This document shows positions 5,959-7,104 of a DNA stretch of 7,104 nt, piece after piece; position 1 is the stretch's first letter; each line of letters begins with the position of its first letter. The stretch comes from Deltaproteobacteria bacterium. GTDB lineage: Bacteria > Desulfobacterota > Syntrophia > Syntrophales > UBA5619. The stretch covers positions 1-7,104 of the forward strand of contig JAMDBG010000048.1 in NCBI GenBank assembly GCA_023487865.1. Reading direction: 5' to 3'. The notes below the pieces were generated by a model. The model did no database searches. It was not told the origin of the DNA and worked only from the letters and a program-made list of their open reading frames with translations. Both the position numbers and the translations under genes were made by a program.

Positions 5959-6367
5959 CTTTCTTGCGCAGCTTCCCGTACAGCGCGTCCAGAATGCCAT
6001 TGATAAACGCGCCCGAATTTTCGGAACCGTAAACCTTACCGAGGTCGATGGCCTCGTTCAGGGTGACTTTGGGGGGGATGTCATGGCAGAACAGAAGTTC
6101 GTAAACGGCCATCCGCAGAATGCTCTTGTCCACACGGGACATCCTGGCCATGGTCCAGTTTTCGGAACTGTCGCTGATCAGATTGTCGATCTGTTCTCTG
6201 TTGCTCCAGGCGCCTTCGATCAGAGACGAAGAAAATTTTCTGGTCTCCTCCGGCGCGTCGAAATTCGCCCAAAAACGTTCAATGGCCTCCCGGACCCCGA
6301 TCTCTTGAACGTCCAACTCATAAAGAACCTGCAGGGTCACTTCTCTCGCCTTCCGTCTCTGGTGCAT
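5912..6367 (-). CDS. nusB: Transcription antitermination factor NusB
   Basis: A 151-residue all-helical protein (family usually 130-170). The N-terminal RRKAREVTLQVLYELDVQ is the Arg-rich helix that contacts boxA RNA. MSRVDKSILRMAVYELLF and the C-terminal IPPKVTLNEAIDLGKVYGSENSGAFINGILD are the family's hallmark segments. NusB with NusE (S10) binds boxA of rRNA leaders and prevents premature termination. The ATG at 6367 has GAGGG about 5 nt upstream. A ribH-nusB order is very common in bacteria, and ribH ends 56 nt upstream here. The C-terminal tail (KKDEDQDIDSVTG...) is acidic and lies in the part that overlaps the start of the next gene, so its sequence is probably constrained by two reading frames. 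Confidence 0.97.
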   Translation of the reverse strand: MHQRRKAREVTLQVLYELDVQEIGVREAIERFWANFDAPEETRKFSSSLIEGAWSNREQIDNLISDSSENWTMARMSRVDKSILRMAVYELLFCHDIPPKVTLNEAIDLGKVYGSENSGAFINGILDALYGKLRKKDEDQDIDSVTGCPGP

Positions 6368-6423
6368 GTATCCCTCAGATATGAACCCGCTGATAAGAGC
6401 GCCTCGATGACGTACGGCTTATA

Positions 6424-6888
6424 TTACAGTTTCTTGAAAAGATCAACCATCTCAATCGCCGACAAGGCGGCGTCCCAGCCCTTGTTCCCTGCCTTGGCCC
6501 CCGCCCGTTCGATGGCCTGCTCGATGGTGTCCGTCGTCAGGACGCCGAAGGCGACCGGTATCTCGGTCTCCAGTCCGACGCCGGCGATCCCCTTGGAAAC
6601 CTCGGCGCTGACATACTCGAAATGGGGCGTGGCGCCGCGGATGACGGCACCCAGGCAGATGACCGCGTCGTAGCGCCCGCTTTTTGCCATTTTCTTCGCC
6701 GCCAGCGGCAGTTCGAAAGCGCCCGGGACCCTCACGATCTGGATCTCCTTCTCCTCCGCTCCGGACCGTATCAGGGCGTCCACGGCGCCGTCGATCAGCC
6801 GGCCGCTGATGAAGTCGTTAAAGCGGCTGGCCACGATGCCGAACCTCATTCCCTTGGCGACGATCTTCCCTTCGATGATTTTTGGCAT
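6424..6888 (-). CDS. ribH: 6,7-dimethyl-8-ribityllumazine synthase
   Basis: A 154-residue protein that condenses 5-amino-6-ribitylamino-uracil with 3,4-dihydroxy-2-butanone 4-phosphate, the penultimate step of riboflavin synthesis; family members assemble as pentamers or 60-mers. Visible signatures are SRFND with Phe23 (substrate-ring stacking), VPGAFELPLAA (54-64), GAVIRGATPHFEYV (80-93) with the proton-transfer His89, GVLTTDTIEQAIERAG (115-130) and GNKGWDAA (134-141). All key positions seem intact. The start MPKIIEGK at ATG 6888 is preceded by GAGGAG at 8 nt; an in-frame TTG at 6906 lies upstream of that site and is rejected. Upstream ribA/ribBA supplies both substrates of the pathway branch, so the pair forms a rib unit. 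Confidence 0.98.
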   Translation of the reverse strand: MPKIIEGKIVAKGMRFGIVASRFNDFISGRLIDGAVDALIRSGAEEKEIQIVRVPGAFELPLAAKKMAKSGRYDAVICLGAVIRGATPHFEYVSAEVSKGIAGVGLETEIPVAFGVLTTDTIEQAIERAGAKAGNKGWDAALSAIEMVDLFKKL

Positions 6889-6918
6889 GGCTCTTTCTCC
6901 TCGCAAAAGTCGGATTGC

Positions 6919-6938
6919 GCCGCAAAAAGGTCTGCGGC
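6919..6938 (-). other. Stem-loop in the ribA-ribH spacer
   Basis: GCCGCA and TGCGGC form a perfect 6-bp stem with an 8-nt, T-rich loop in the 64-nt spacer. In the direction of transcription the stem is not followed by a T-run, so it looks more like a processing or partial attenuation element than a terminator. It may also be chance. Confidence 0.3.
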
Positions 6939-6952
6939 CTTCCCGCCCGTTC

Positions 6953-7104
6953 TTAGACCTTCAAAATGTGACCCATCTTCTTTTTCTTCGTCTGGAGGTA
7001 CTGGATGTTGCATTCGTTCGGCTTGATCTCGATCGGGATGCGCTGGGTGATGGTGAGTCCATACCCCTCCAATCCGACGATCTTTTTGGGATTGTTCGTC
7101 AGGA
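6953..7104 (-). CDS. ribA: GTP cyclohydrolase II, C-terminal end (RibA or RibBA; partial, 5' end outside window)
   Basis: The last 49 codons and a TAA stop (6955-6953) are present. LTNNPKKIVGLEGYGLTITQ followed by RIPIEI and PNE...YLQTKKKKMGH is the standard end of GTP cyclohydrolase II, which opens the guanine ring of GTP as the first step of riboflavin synthesis. In many bacteria this domain is fused behind DHBP synthase as RibBA, and that form commonly precedes ribH; the visible part cannot distinguish RibA from RibBA. The zinc cysteines and catalytic residues lie outside the window. Confidence 0.95.
   Translation of the reverse strand, partial: LTNNPKKIVGLEGYGLTITQRIPIEIKPNECNIQYLQTKKKKMGHILKV

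Noticed and set aside
6919..6938. The ribA-ribH spacer hairpin as an intrinsic terminator or FMN riboswitch part.
   Set aside because: The T-run is in the loop, not after the stem, and the 64-nt spacer is too short for an FMN aptamer.

Overview
The window looks like ordinary chromosomal DNA from a Gram-negative bacterium, most likely a Desulfobacterota (former Deltaproteobacteria, Syntrophales/Desulfo-type) member. That assignment is an inference. It rests on a TolC-family outer-membrane protein and an LptE-type LPS lipoprotein (so an outer membrane is present), the gene order riboflavin synthesis - nusB - M17 N-terminal-domain protein - leuS - lptE, and moderately GC-rich coding DNA. No mobile element, CRISPR array, rRNA or tRNA was seen.

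Three transcription units are visible. (1) Bases 1-1298, minus strand: a small exported FixH/YtkA-like protein followed after 4 nt by a TolC/CusC-like outer-membrane efflux protein that runs off the left edge. This is probably the start of a metal or drug efflux operon. (2) Bases 1299-1866: an AT-richer gene-free stretch holding the candidate promoter of the efflux unit, a 12-bp motif present twice in opposite orientation, several small hairpins and the rpsT promoter. It is followed by rpsT (ribosomal protein S20) on the plus strand, which starts at TTG. (3) Bases 2141-7104, minus strand: a housekeeping cluster read right to left as ribA/ribBA (3' end only), ribH, nusB, an M17 aminopeptidase N-terminal-domain protein, leuS and lptE. 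Spacing is tight: the M17-N gene overlaps both neighbours (47 nt with nusB, 32 nt with leuS). rpsT and lptE converge with only 7 nt between their stop codons.

Functionally, the right-hand cluster combines two steps of riboflavin synthesis, a transcription antitermination/rRNA factor, leucyl-tRNA charging and outer-membrane LPS assembly. The left-hand unit is envelope efflux. I did not find a convincing undescribed system. The points most worth a second look are a perfect 14-bp-arm palindrome inside the tolC-like gene, the catalytic-domain-less M17 protein wedged between nusB and leuS, and the oppositely oriented 12-bp repeats upstream of the efflux unit.
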